Positions 21,401 to 33,739 of a DNA stretch of 64,000 nt are shown here, piece after piece. The number at the start of each line of letters is the position of its first letter. Within the stretch, counting starts at the first letter, position 1. This DNA comes from Rotaria macrura (Eukaryota > Rotifera > Eurotatoria > Philodinida > Philodinidae): the NCBI GenBank assembly GCA_900239685.1, contig OENT01000056.1, forward strand, positions 111,636 to 175,635, given 5' to 3'. The notes below the pieces were generated by a model. The model was given only the letters and a program-made list of their open reading frames with translations. It ran no database searches and was not told where the DNA came from. Made by a program: the position numbers and the translations under genes.

Positions 21401-24400
21401 AACTGACATTATCCCATTTTTTAAAGTTATGCTACTAACGTAAATGCAATCATCGATACAAGAAATAGGCCAAATACATAATATAGAACATTAGTAAACA
21501 AGTGCAATTCATAAAAGAAGTATTCATTTCTTAGTGCACTCTTACATGCTCAAGGGAAGGTCACAGTGAATGTAATAACTATTCATTTTTCACTTTTATA
21601 AATGGCATTATAGAAAACAAAAAGTAACTCAGATAGCAATCTTTACCAACATGAAATATACAGTCGTCTTAAATCTTTCCTACTTATGTTTTCTATATCT
21701 AAATCTAAGTCTTACTTGTTAATGGTGTGAGAAGATCATCAATCATTGCTTTTTTCCCATCGAATATAGTTGTTTCAGGTAACCACCACCATCTCATTGG
21801 TGATGTCAAATAAACTTGATTCAAATCTCCAAGTAGACGTTCAAATAATTGTTCAAAATATTTTCGAATAGCCCAATAACGATTCGGATCTGTTATTCCA
21901 TGTAATGTATGTGTATTTGATTCAATTAGAAAATGAAATTTCTTTATCAATAATCTTGGAAATATAACACGTCGGATAACAGGTGCATAATAGTTTCCAC
22001 GAATTTGTACAGCAAGTATTTGATCACGTACTAGTGTAAATGAATGTAAACATACACACACTTGTTTAGCTGGTAGAAGATCATTTATTAATGTATCTTT
22101 TAAATATGACATTGTTAATGGACGAAAATGTAATGCATCTATATAGTGAGATAAATGTTCTGGAGAAACATTGCTTCCTGCTGGTAATGGTGTACCACTT
22201 CGATCATTATTATGGCTAAATACAAAAATTCGATATTAACATGATTGACTTGAAGAAATTCAACTTTCCATTTTTACATAGAGAGCCTTGCCAACGATAA
22301 TGTAAATTATCTGGCTTCAATGAAGAATAGAACTTCTGAATTCTAGAATTTCCTGAACACGCACCCGAACCGCCATAGAGATCTTGTAATAGTGAAGCTA
22401 CAATTGTCTCCAGCTTTAAGTAGTAACCTCTATCCTAGGATGAACGTAGAGATTAATAGCAATAGACTAGGGTATGTGAAGAAGAACTAATGTAGATTAG
22501 ACAAAGCTGAAGATTCGACTTTTTTCAGTTTTTCAAATTGTAGAGTCAGAAAACTACTTTTTCTAAACATCACTATTACAATTTACATTGATTCAGATTC
22601 TATAGTCAAAATCTTATTCAGCTGAATGTTACGTTTACCGTTTTTTTCTTTGATAAATACAAAGTGCATTATAACGAAAACCAATTGCTTGCATTTCAAC
22701 AATTAAACTAACAATTAGCCAAGGATCTCGATCACCAGATAATAAAATAATATATTCAGATAGATAACGCATTAATTTAGCATTGGGTGCATATGCTAAA
22801 CGATCATGTAGTTGTATACATTGTTCTAAAAGTTTTTCATTTGATTTTATTGAATTATTTATTTCATTTGAATGATTACAATTATAATTATAATTATTAA
22901 TATTATCGTCATCGTCATCATCGAATTTCAGTTTTCTATCAATGTGTAATGCATCGATTTGATCAATAAGTATTTCAATTGGTTCATGATTATTTTCATC
23001 TAAACGTGCCGATAAGATTCTTGGTGAATTTCTACTTGAACTTATTCGATGTAAACTTTCATCAGCATCATCATGACGAATCTTTTGAATACGTTCATCA
23101 GCTTTTATAGCTGCTGCACGTCGTGGTCGAGTTGATGTATTACTATTTGAGATTGCTAATGGTGGAAGTTTTTTCCCTGTAAGATTTGGCGTACATATTG
23201 GAGATGCCAGAGATGAATCCAGAGGTATTTTATTACGAAATGTACTCATTAAAGTCGATGTTGTTGATGGCGTAGATTTATTCGGAGTCTAGAATAACAA
23301 AAATACCAAAGAAATATTATTTTGTTTCCAAATTTTAACAATTGAACTCACAGATAACATCTTTGGATTATCTAATGTAAACGGTGTTTTTCCTCGAGGT
23401 GTATCGAGAAGTCGTTTGGTTTTGGTTTTTGTTAATAGAGGTTCATTCGTTAATGAAAGTATTTCGTCTGTTGTCATAGAATTTAAATCAAACGGTTGAC
23501 CTGTATTTACTTGCGGTGGAGATAGAATATTATTCCATTTACTATCCGTTTGTTGCTCTTCTTTATTATTGTTCATAGGTGTCCATTCAGGTAGACAAGT
23601 TAAATTTAATTCATCCGGCATGACTACTGGATGTAACCACAGCGATGATTTATCAAGAATTTCAGGTGGTTGATCTTCGATCAAAGTTAAAAATGAAAGC
23701 CATGAATCAGTCCAAAAAGCAAATTCCGTATATTTATCAGAGTTCGAGAGATTACTATTGCAAGAAAAAATAATAAAGAACATTCTAAGAACTTAAAACG
23801 ATACAATCATATTAGGATATAGATCTGTGAATGTGACATGTTTTCGTCGATGAGAAAAATGTTCAATAAAATGATGCACCTTTCCGAAATTCAATAGAAA
23901 AACTCAAAAAGTAATGAAATCGTAATGATAGAATAAATATTTATAAGAAAATATTTTTCTAATCATTTGATATACGATTCTATCGTAGATAACAGAACAA
24001 TCACAAACACACCGGATTTGCTCAAAGTTGCGTATGTCAAACATCATTAGAGAGAGAGAGAGATACAATCGTTTGTCAGTTCATATTTCACACATTCCTA
24101 TTTATTGATCATTGAATTTCAATAGAGATTTAATCATAAAATGGTCAATGCCATATTCCTAAAATGAATGATATTCCTTGCAAAAATCTGCAACACTATT
24201 GTCGAGTCACAGACTAGAACTGCTAACTGAATTATTAAATATTAGAAATACGCCTATGATAAGTTATCAATATTCCTATTTATGCAAAACACAAGAATAG
24301 AATTCTATATTAACCATCAAATGTGTTAAAAACGAAAAATGCCTTTGTAAAATGAAGCTCTAATCAAATCGTATAGTTTTTTTCTTACTTCCAAATCAAT

Positions 24401-27400
24401 CTTTTATTGTTATCAATAGATTTTCCACTTTTTCTTAATTGTTGAAAACAAGTCAATCGATAAAGAATATGTATACGATGGTAAAGTAATCGATGCCAAT
24501 CAAACGAAAGATTATGCTGTCGATATTCGTAAAATAATTTTGTTTCACATGTATGACGTATTTGATCATACGCATGTGTATGATAATCATATTCAAGTTT
24601 AACATAATCATACCATGAATAAATGAAATCAATAAATAAATCTTGTTGGCGATCTGTACTAATATCTAATGTTGATAAATGGTGTGAAAATTGTTCTAAT
24701 TTACGGCGAGCACAATCTGGTTGATGAGATAGAATGAAGAATTGTGCATTGAGTGCAAGGAAAAATGTAAACCTATAGATGAGAGAAGAACAAAAAAAGA
24801 AAGGAACATGTTAAAGAAACAAGCTTTCTACAAGCAAAGCAAAGAATAAGAAATACAATATTCATAGGTAATTTATTAAGGAGAAAGAAGTGAAAAAAGA
24901 AATGAGGACGAGCACGACAAGCATAGATAGAATATGATGACATCGAGCATTTACTTACGCCTTGTGTTTGAGTTTTACTAAAAGAAACAATTCTGAAAAC
25001 AAATGTAATTGAACTATCTTACAGTAATTCAAAGGAATGATAGATTATTGTCAAGTGAATTGATAACGAGTAGGATATTTCATCATAGAGACGTCCTTTT
25101 CAGTATATATATTGATCATCTTTTATTGAGAACTAAATCTGTAAGTGGGATAAATTTATACTAGGAAATGGAACTAGTAAAAATGGTGAACATGGAATAT
25201 TAATGAAGAGCAGATCTAAGCCATATCATACATGTACTACGAGAAATAAGATTTTATCAATCAACAAGGATCATGTTCATACAGGAGAACGTTGACAGTA
25301 AGCTTGATGTTAGATGTGAATAACAAATGAAAATCATTTCTAAAGATTATCATCAATCTTTTTGGTAGGAATCATTCTTAGGATTCTAGAAATTCAAATT
25401 TTTTCTATATAAAATCACTGTTCTCCAACTTCATATCTCTTTTTCCAATCCATAGAATCGTATGAAGTGATCGTTAGATTTTAGATCGAATCATAGTATA
25501 AACTAAATTTAATTAATAAATTTTCATACTAATATCGTGCTCATTAGATGAGTTTTACTAGCAGAAATAACTGTTGGATGTATCTCATCAATGAAAATAA
25601 TAAAAATTCCGATACAAATTGTTTGTTTTCCATAAACTTCGGGAATAAAAAAGACTTCATGGGTGTCGAAAAAAATGCTAACAATTTTCGAACCAAATCT
25701 CATAACTCCAATGTTTTAAACGATTATTATTAGAATACGAATAGTCACTATTAAAAAAACAATTTATGCCATAAGAATTTTCAATATCTAGATTCAAGTA
25801 GACAGAAGACATTGAATAACCTCAATAGTTATCTTGTAATTATTTGAGATCCTTCAAATTCAAATTCTATTTAATCATGCACACATTATTGTTTTTTCTA
25901 GAAAAATCATCATCTTACTGAGTTAGAACTAATCTGCAAAGAGTTTTCGTTGGCTTATAACTCAAAAACTTATGCAAAGCTAGATTCTTTAATGCAAGCA
26001 ACTCGTTCTGAATTGTTGCTATTCTGAAGTAAGAATATCAAGATTGTTAGAGTACAACATACTTAACGAATAAAAGATCCGCTTCAGTAATAATTTTCAG
26101 TAGAAATAAAATAGTTGGTAAGAAACACTGCAGTGATTTAATTACAATTCAAAGATATTCTCTCAAAATTCATAATTTATGGTCGTATGAAGTTGAATCA
26201 AAAAAACTAATCAACGTTCACAATGACGTTTCTCTCGATTTATGATTATTTATCCATCTAAATCCAGTCTATGATCTGAAATTGTATAAAATTATTCGAT
26301 AGTTTTCAAATACCGAAGAAGAATTTCTTTACGTCAATACAGACAATCCTCACTATTAACTAAAAACTATACGACGATTGGAAATTTTTAAATGATCTTA
26401 TAGTTAACCTACCATCGTTTAGCATGTAAATAGACTGAAATTTCTAAGCCAACAAGTAAGTAATTTTTTGCATTTCGATAGAGACCAACTTCAAAGTTAA
26501 GTAAAATTAAATAGGCTACTTGAGATAAATACGTTTGCAGTGCATGAAGAACTAATGGGTTTAATTGTAGTTCTATATAAATCAACAAAAAATGAACGTA
26601 AAATCAGAATATTTTATTGAAAACTGTATAATTGATACGTACGTGCTAATTCCGGTAGCCGATTAACATCAATTATATCAAGAGATGTACGTAAATCTTG
26701 TGCACAGTACGAACGACTTTCTTCAATTAATGCAAGAAAATCATTTCGATCAAAATCTTTTAATTGTTCGTCTACAACATTGCAAACGAATATATTCGTT
26801 AAGTTTATAAATAATGAAAAGCAATATTTTATATTACCATCGTTTAATACAAGTTTCGATTGTAGATTATATAAATGTGAACGTACGAAAAAACTATCTG
26901 CATATGAACAAGATACGATTGGTCGTTTTTCTAAGATTTCTAATGTTCGTTTACATGATGAAAACTAGAAATGTAATAATATGTGAAGATGTTTTGTTTT
27001 ATTCGAAGGAATCAAGACAATGTTTCTACGTACATTTTTAAGATGTAATGCATTTTCTGCAGTTGTTATTAAATTTAATGCTTCGTCAACATCGAATGCT
27101 GAAATTTGTGTCGATGCTTTAGGATAGTCACGAGATGAAAGCGTTACCAAAGGCTTATAACGTTCATCAAGATTAACTGAACATTTATTGGCTAATTGAT
27201 TGCATGCTGTTAAGATGGTTATACGACTGGAATGATTGATTGGAAGCAGATCAAGTAAATAACGATAGATTTCCATGGCTTCCAAATACTAAAACGGTGT
27301 TAGAATTCTATGATGAAAGCTTGAAATCGATAGAAGAAAACGTAAATATTTACATATTGAAATAGATCGAACAATGCAGCTATTGTATGTACATTGGAAT

Positions 27401-29412
27401 AGAACATATCGATTTCATTGGGATACATGCTTGATACTCGTTTGAGAATATCAATTGTACATGAAGATGATGATTTCGATTTGATTATGTCCCAGCTTTT
27501 AAATAGTGTAGACATAATTGATTTTTCAGAAAATTTTCCCAGCACTAAAAATCGTTAATAATTAATTTCGGAGAAAACGGTTCTTCTTTGGACATATTGA
27601 TGTTAATTTTGCGTAAGAAGATGAGACTTCTCCTTATATCTAATCGTAGCCTTAACATTTCTTACATCTTCCAAATTGGCGATGATTACAACACTTTTTT
27701 CACTATCAATATTTCATTTTCGCTTACTCGAAAGAAAATATACTGTCTAGGTTTTAAACTCGACAATCTCAAAATATGACTCTCAATGCCAATTATGATT
27801 ATTCAACTCATTACGTACAAGTATATCTTTTGAATTACTGCTGTTTTCATTTTTAAGCAAATTGTGTAACGAAGAAGACATCGTGATAGAGTAGCACAAA
27901 GCTTTAATCTGTATCTCAATTGTGGTATTCTTACCGCTACATGTGAAGCCTAATCAAGAAGATTTTTATAGACGTATATTGTTTTCTATTGTCGCAAGTT
28001 ATACTACAGAGATGAGTATCTTTTAATAAGAATCACAACGTCAACATCTAAGCTCCAAATATTCATGATCGAGCAACTTGAACTCCTACATACTTCGAAT
28101 ATATCCATACTTTAGTTTACTTTCGATACACAGAAGAAGGGTATTCAGACTCAAGTCTTTCTTCGCCTTTTAACTACGAATTGTTGCGAAAAAGACGTAG
28201 ACTAGCTTGGAAATATCGTTAACAGTTACACATCGATTGATTTCTCTATCTGTTTTTCGAGCACTCACGATAAATTATTTATTATGCAATACTTCAATAA
28301 CTATCGATTGTATTCATCACATGAGTTATAATCCTTACTTTTATGAGCTTCCATCGTCATGGATTCTGCATGAAATGTTTCAAGCTGATTTATAGCATTA
28401 TTTTCAGCGGCTTGTCTTTTCTGTTCTTCATAATCTTGTTTGATTTTTTTAGACATCTAGAAGAAAAGCACACACACACACAATCTCTATGAATATATAT
28501 CTATTCCTATTTGTGTCGATTCATACTACTAACATCAGTCGTTAATTTCGAATAATAAACTTGAAACTTGATTAAATAATACTCTGTATAAAGCCAAAGA
28601 CGTTGTACGATGCCATGTATATCGTCTACTGTTGGTGAACATTTGCGAAGATGATTTGCTAAATTATTTGATTCATCACTAACATGATAAAAGCAAATGA
28701 ATTTCAAAGAAATAATGAACTAGTAAAATGAAATCATACATATCCAAAGTATTTCCACAGGCTAAGTCAAGTTTGATCTGCTCAAGTAAAATTCGTGCAC
28801 ATAAAAAATGATTGGACCCATCACCAAAGAATTCGTCATACAATGAACGAACTAATGCACGGCGTTCATCAATCATTTGTGTCGATTTTATGCTGCAAAA
28901 TAACGGTAAAAATATTTTTGAATAAAAAAATTTACATAGATTTAAGTTACTTCGCATTGCGATATTCAAATAGTTCACATAGTAGAAAATCTTTTGCTCT
29001 TGTACTTGTACGATTAAATGACGATGGTACAGCAACATCAAGAAATGAACGTAATTTAAGTTTAGATTCAAAGAATTCTTTATTTTTCTTTTCGGCATCA
29101 CGTTTAAATTTTAACCATTGAATTATTAATGAACGAAAATCGTTTATTGTTGGATAAATATCGATTATTTGTTTAACAATTTGTATTAAAAATTGTAAAC
29201 ATTCAGTTAATAGACCATTCAAACGATAACTCTGAAGAAATTGTTCGATGATTGTATTCAATTGATTCTATTAGAAAGGAAAACTTTAGAGAATGAATAT
29301 GATTTGCAGACAATTTCAAACATACGATTGAATTTGAATCGTTGGAATTAAGTTGAATACGAGCAAGAAGTTGTTTTATAGCAGTTTTGTAAGCAGACGA
29401 TGAAGAACTCAT
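18466..29412 (-). CDS. ESPL1: Separase (peptidase family C50), about 16 exons
   Basis: Cysteine protease that cuts cohesin at anaphase onset. The C-terminal protease domain is unmistakable: GHGSG with the catalytic His codon near 19488, then LMGCSSA with the catalytic Cys codon near 19410, then LWDVTDRDID, which is typical of separases. Approximate exons, 5' to 3': 29412-29326, 29267-28951, 28895-28739, 28682-28533, 28456-28344, 27540-27351, 27291-27034, 26965-26643, 26570-26409, 24776-24391, 23763-23351, 23291-22640, 22218-21722, 20219-19598, 19500-19335, 18661-18466. The sum is near 1,560 codons, shorter than the vertebrate protein of about 2,100. N-terminal exons are helical, as expected for the superhelical arm. 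A linker near 22.9-23.3 kb is rich in Asp/Asn/Ser. Start chosen at ATG 29412, ahead of MSSSSS. Several introns are 50-60 bp; three exceed 0.75 kb. Individual boundaries are my reading and may shift by a few bases. Confidence 0.92.
20487..21045. mobile_element. Tc1/mariner-like foldback MITE inside a separase intron
   Basis: The left terminus CAGCGGCTGCTAAAA and the right terminus, read inward as CAGCGGTGGCCAGAAA, start arms of about 220 bp that pair closely (for example CCAAGATTTTGAAAAGCCAA against its complement near 20900). TA follows the right end; the left flank is CA, so any TA duplication is damaged. The interior minus-strand frame of 63 codons is a by-product of the arms. It lies wholly within the intron between the exons ending at 21722 and starting at 20219, so the protein is not affected. 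Confidence 0.7.
24777..26408. other. Long separase intron, no other gene seen
   Basis: A 1.6-kb intron between two separase exons. It is AT-rich and has no frame, RNA gene or paired repeat that I could support. Confidence 0.45.
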
Positions 29413-29769
29413 GCTTGTTGGTTTGTCAAGCAACGAGAAAATGATTTTTTTGCGTTCGTTGATTTACATTCATTGTCTAGTGATCGAAAAATACCGGCTG
29501 TCTTTTTTAATGAATCATGCAAGGTTTTTTTTTGAAGATCTTTTTGAATTAATTTTATTAGGGAAAATTTTCATATGATGAAATTAGATTCAAAATAAAA
29601 TCATTAAATATATCCAACAGAGAAGAATATCTGATAGATGACGCTAATCTTTGAAATTCTTTGTCTATTTTGAATATATCCGTTAATGTATAATGTATAA
29701 TGTTTGCCGATGCTTGTTCATTGGTTCAAGGATTCAAAAGACACGAATATACTTTGGCAAATCACAATA
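29413..29769. other. Separase 5' flank
   Basis: Non-coding stretch between the separase start and the pogo/Tigger-like element; it presumably holds the separase promoter. No distinct motif is visible. Confidence 0.4.
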
Positions 29770-30612
29770 CAGTCGAGTCCACTTATAAGAGCGCAGTCGG
29801 GGTTTCTAAAAGAGGCTCTTATATCCGGACCGCTCTTTTATCCGAACTACATGTAAAACAGTGCAAAAATTGCTTCTTGTCAACATTTATTAAGTAGTAC
29901 ATAGACATACATAAATTTACTTAAAGAAATCCATGATTTTACTTCGAGTACGATTAATTAAAGCGTTCTTTTCGATCATGTCTTCGATTTCGTAATATGA
30001 ATCATAGTCTGTAAAATTCTCTTCCAAATACTTGCGAACCATCGAAAGATGCATCAGTGCATCTTTATGAGAGACACTTGGTATCGATTCATAGGAAATT
30101 CCGGCTTCTTCGTCGTCGTCTTCTTCTAAATCGGCCATTCCTTATCGATTTAGTTTCACTGAATCGCAAATTTTGTCATCCTTGAGATTTCCCAAACATT
30201 CGGCTTCTTTATCACAATCGACGAACGCCTCGAAATCGTCTTCTTGTATGGCTTCACCGAATTTCGAAACATCCAAAACCATCTGCATTTCGTCCACGTT
30301 GCTAGTGTTGTCACTAACCAGAAAACCCACTTTTCGAAAACAATTTTCGATCGTAGCGGGCGAAACGAGGAACCAAGCTCGTTTGAGCATATGCAACGCT
30401 TTAAAAATATCGATCGATTTTGCATAATCGATTATCGACGTGCCATCATTGACCGCTTGAAGCATTTTTCTCATAACTTAAGTGCATATTTAAAATCATA
30501 TAGATAAAAAGGCTCTTTTATACGGACTAAAATCGCAAAAAAAAACTCCAAAACACAGCTCTTAAAAGCGAACCGCTCCTTTATCCGGAACTCTTATAAG
30601 TGGACTCGAGTG
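29770..30612. mobile_element. Deleted pogo/Tigger-like transposon
   Basis: The ends are CAGTCGAGTCCACTTATAAG at the left and, read inward from the right, CACTCGAGTCCACTTATAAG, with TA on both sides (29768-29769, 30613-30614). Subterminal CTCTTATATCCGGA / TCCGGAACTCTT-type repeats and GCTCTTTTAT words occur at both ends, as in Tigger elements. The interior carries only the C-terminal portion of a transposase on the minus strand, so an upstream part with the DNA-binding domain and most of the DDE core has been lost. Confidence 0.85.
29917..30474 (-). pseudogene. C-terminal remnant of pogo/Tigger-type transposase
   Basis: The 110-codon upper part contains IDIFKALHMLKRAWFLVSP followed by TIENCFRKVGF, a pattern characteristic of the C-terminal end of CENP-B/pogo-type transposases. 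It stops at a TAA at 30142-30144. The very next codons continue in the same frame into an acidic segment (DLEEDDDEEAG) and a further 70 codons to 29917, so a single in-frame stop splits one protein. The catalytic DDE core is absent. The remnant cannot move the element itself. Confidence 0.8.
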
Positions 30613-30614
30613 TA

Positions 30615-32652
30615 ATACTTTTAACTATTACATTCTGTCTTTTTAATATTTTCACATCGAAACCAATAAAAACTTAAGTTTCTACCACAAATATCACTTC
30701 TTATAAGTCGGCATTGTATGTCGACGTAAAAGGTTTGGGCGATAAACTATTTGACATTGATAAATCGCTTCCTTGTCTAGAAAGATACTGCATGATTTTA
30801 TTCTGTTCCTTATTGATAGTATTATAAATACATGTAAAACGTCAACAATTCAGTACCATTTAAAAGTAATGTTTTTGAGATTGATAGATCAACCTACTAA
30901 AAGTTTTGCGGCATAGAATGTGTTTGCCGATGAGAGATAATAGTATAAATTTTTGCATACGGATTGAATTACTCTCATATCAACACTATCCGTCGGAGTT
31001 CTATCAGAAGAATGCAATATTTAATTTGATCAGCAATGAAATTCATGGCATTAATGAACAATCAGGTTTTTTTTTAAAATTATAAAAGAACTAATGTAAC
31101 AGTCAATTTTCAACTTACATCACATTTGCTATGTAATGGCAAAATCAACCAGTTTCATTGACTACTAGCCTTATGCAATGCAAAAATCATGCCGTTAATC
31201 GATTTTCGGCGAGATTAATTTATCTGTTACAACTGTTTAATATATATCATAGCAGAATTAGAATAATCAAGGTTGTGGAGTATAGGTCGGGTCCCTGAAG
31301 AGCTCACCAAAAATCAACTGAATGAGGAGGCAGATTCAGAGCAAAAATTTTTGCATTCGACAAGCTTCCAGCCGGAATACTGCTTCCATATTCCAGGGAT
31401 ATTCTGCGAAGCTATGGGTGTATCTGCGATAATTAGTGAAGAATATACAACTCCATGGACACAAACCCTCACTGACATCCATACAGTCAAATTGTAGAAA
31501 TCGAGAGGACAAAATCTACTGAAAATAGATTACCATTGTGTGATGTGTGTAATTTGGATTTAAAGATAACTGGCGCTAGTGAAGATTGTTATATTAAGCA
31601 CATAGATAACGTTCCGCTAATTTCAGTGCCGCTGACAATAGAATGATACCAAAAAAAACAATGTTATATTGTTATACAGACTGTATTACCGTGAATCATT
31701 GACTGTTGATCTCACTGAAATTGTTGCTCAATAAAGCAATGGTTTACACGTGTTTATAATTCTGAACGAAAAATACAGCACTGAGTCCAAAAACACTGTC
31801 TGGAAGTATTATAAGTCAGTATGGTGTACATTTTCGAATAACAAAGTCAACTACTCTGAACCAATGAGTTGTTTGGTCTACTTTAGATCAGTAAAAAACG
31901 CTTCCAAATCAAGTCCTTCCTCTTCAGTATTTATTTTATTTGTTTATTTTTACACATTTTCCATTGATGTTTTTTGTAGAGTCCTTCAACTACAATGATA
32001 TATAAAGCCATTCATCAATTAAAATATACTGAAATTTCAAACTACTTTTATGGCTTCATCTTGGAACTTTATGATGAGAATCTGGAGCATATTAGTTCTG
32101 TTTGAATAATTTTTGTTTACTAGCTTGAGAATTATGTTTCAATCGAAAGATTGGAGTTCCTCAAAACTTTTTGGCCTCTGAGGAGACTCTCGCAATAGTA
32201 ACAGTATAGATTCTTGTGGCATGTCTATTCAACAAATATGATGTTCTACAATAGCGATAGCTTTCATTCTTTTGGTTCAAAAATATATTCAGGATAGATC
32301 TTTACACTTAATTGTAGTGCTTAATTTCAAATTTTATTTTTAAAGGGTTTGATGGCTTGCAGAGTGGTGATAAATATTACACTGATTTGGTGTCATCCCA
32401 TAAAATATTTTAGTGAATTAATATCTTGAAATCAGAAGGTGAAATGATATGAGACAACAGTCAATGAAAGGCAACATCAGTGAGATTAATTAACAATAAG
32501 CGTTGAAGATACAGTAAACGATAGTGTAGCAGTGATTTTCTTTATCGTTATTGTCACGGTTACAGTGACATCAGAGAACTATAGTCCATTTACAAGGTAT
32601 ATTATTCTTTGGTGATGTCAGTGTCAGTATTTACAAAGTTTACACTGAAATA
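30615..32652. other. Intergenic, no gene recognised
   Basis: Two modest plus-strand frames (31273-31497 and 31750-31998) have ordinary composition but no motif, splice context or repeat of codon pattern, so I do not call them. No element ends are visible. Confidence 0.4.
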
Positions 32653-32716
32653 CAGAGATGGATAAGTCAAAAAAGGAGTTGACTTGTGACCGTAAAAACT
32701 GACTTGTCTATCTCTG
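32653..32716. mobile_element. 64-bp hAT-type MITE
   Basis: Ends CAGAGATGGATAAGTCA and TGACTTGTCTATCTCTG are inverted partners. Flanking CTGAAATA (32645-32652) and CTGAAATG (32717-32724) match at seven of eight positions, a hAT-type target duplication. It is the same family as the 333-bp copy at 16650 (shared CAGAG-TGG--AAGTCA start), here with almost no interior. Confidence 0.8.
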
Positions 32717-32719
32717 CTG

Positions 32720-33270
32720 AAATGGCACATCCATACTTATTAAAAAGAACTATTATGTTTTGAAAATTTTGAATGTCGACTTTGTATCAGTCAGTAAAGC
32801 GAAAGAAGGCATGCAAACTTCGAATTTCTCTTTCAATGAGATTATGTTGAAAGGCATATGATTTTAAAACTATGTAATATTTACTTCAGTGTGCTGCACG
32901 TAACATACTTCTGAAACCTCATATAAAACAAAATAGTTAAGCAATGAAAAAGCAACCCAGTATCCTGCCGGGAAAGGGAGCACTTTCTTTGGTACATTTA
33001 ATGCTTAGTACCAGTGTTTAGTACTTTTCAACTTGTGTCCAAGTAGAACTTTTAAGTAGCAAACAGTTGTAATTTTATCACAACAAAAATCTACTCGCAA
33101 TGTAGAATCTTCCCATCTAATCATGAAACGCATTTGTGTCGCAAATCTTTCGTGTTTCAGCGAATTTTTATATGGAAGAATGCCGTAAACGTATCTAAGT
33201 GCACCAGTCACTTTGTTTTACGAACGCATTCAGAGAAATTTCGTATTATATTTCTAGACTAAACGTATAC
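32720..33270. other. Intergenic; left half of an AAACGCATT word field
   Basis: No coding frame supported. From about 33120 the word GAAACGCATT and partial forms (CGAACGCATTC) appear; the inverted form AAATGCGTTTC resumes at 33560-33735 on the far side of the CCCAGG element. The CCCAGG element may therefore be nested in an older foldback. Confidence 0.4.
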
Positions 33271-33273
33271 AAC

Positions 33274-33542
33274 CCCAGGACGAACAATCCGACAGTCGGA
33301 TCCTGTTGGATCCTAGCGGAAAATTATCGGATCCGATGGGAATTTCTCGGAAGTTGTCGGAATCCTTGGTATTGGATTCCGACAGGAAGTTATCGGATGT
33401 CGGAAAGTGGCGGATTTTCAGGGTTCCGACAGGATCCGGGCCATTCCAACACTTTTCGACATCCGAGAACATCCTGTCGGAATCCAATACCAAGGATTCC
33501 GACGAATTTCCACCGGATCCGATGGGATGAGTTCGACCTGGG
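33274..33542. mobile_element. CCCAGG foldback MITE, GGATCC/TCCGACA subfamily
   Basis: Runs from CCCAGG (33274-33279) to TTCGACCTGGG (ending 33542). The arms pair through GGATCCGATGGGAATTTCTC, ATTCCGACAG and the exact CCTTGGTATTGGATTCCGAC segment with its inverse. It matches the 47171-47459 copy over most of its length, including CAATCCGACAGTCGGATCC. Unlike that copy it is not flanked by TA, so the target site has changed or the insertion was imprecise. Confidence 0.8.
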
Positions 33543-33739
33543 ACCGTATTTAACGTTTTATTATGAAACGCGTTGAGACGCATTCATATCCTCATTTACC
33601 TTCGATCACATTTAGTAGCGAATTAAAGCTATGTCTCTTTCACCAACACTATTTAATTAGCAGAGTCTATAAAATGCGTTTCACCGGATGTATCGTCAAT
33701 CTGTCGAATTTACGGAAACGCATTTAGATGCATTGCTTT

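Noticed and set aside
33199..33583. Three overlapping frames of 74-125 codons, with similar ones at 47094-47557
   Set aside because: They read through the CCCAGG foldbacks; both strands are open because the element is self-complementary and stop-poor.
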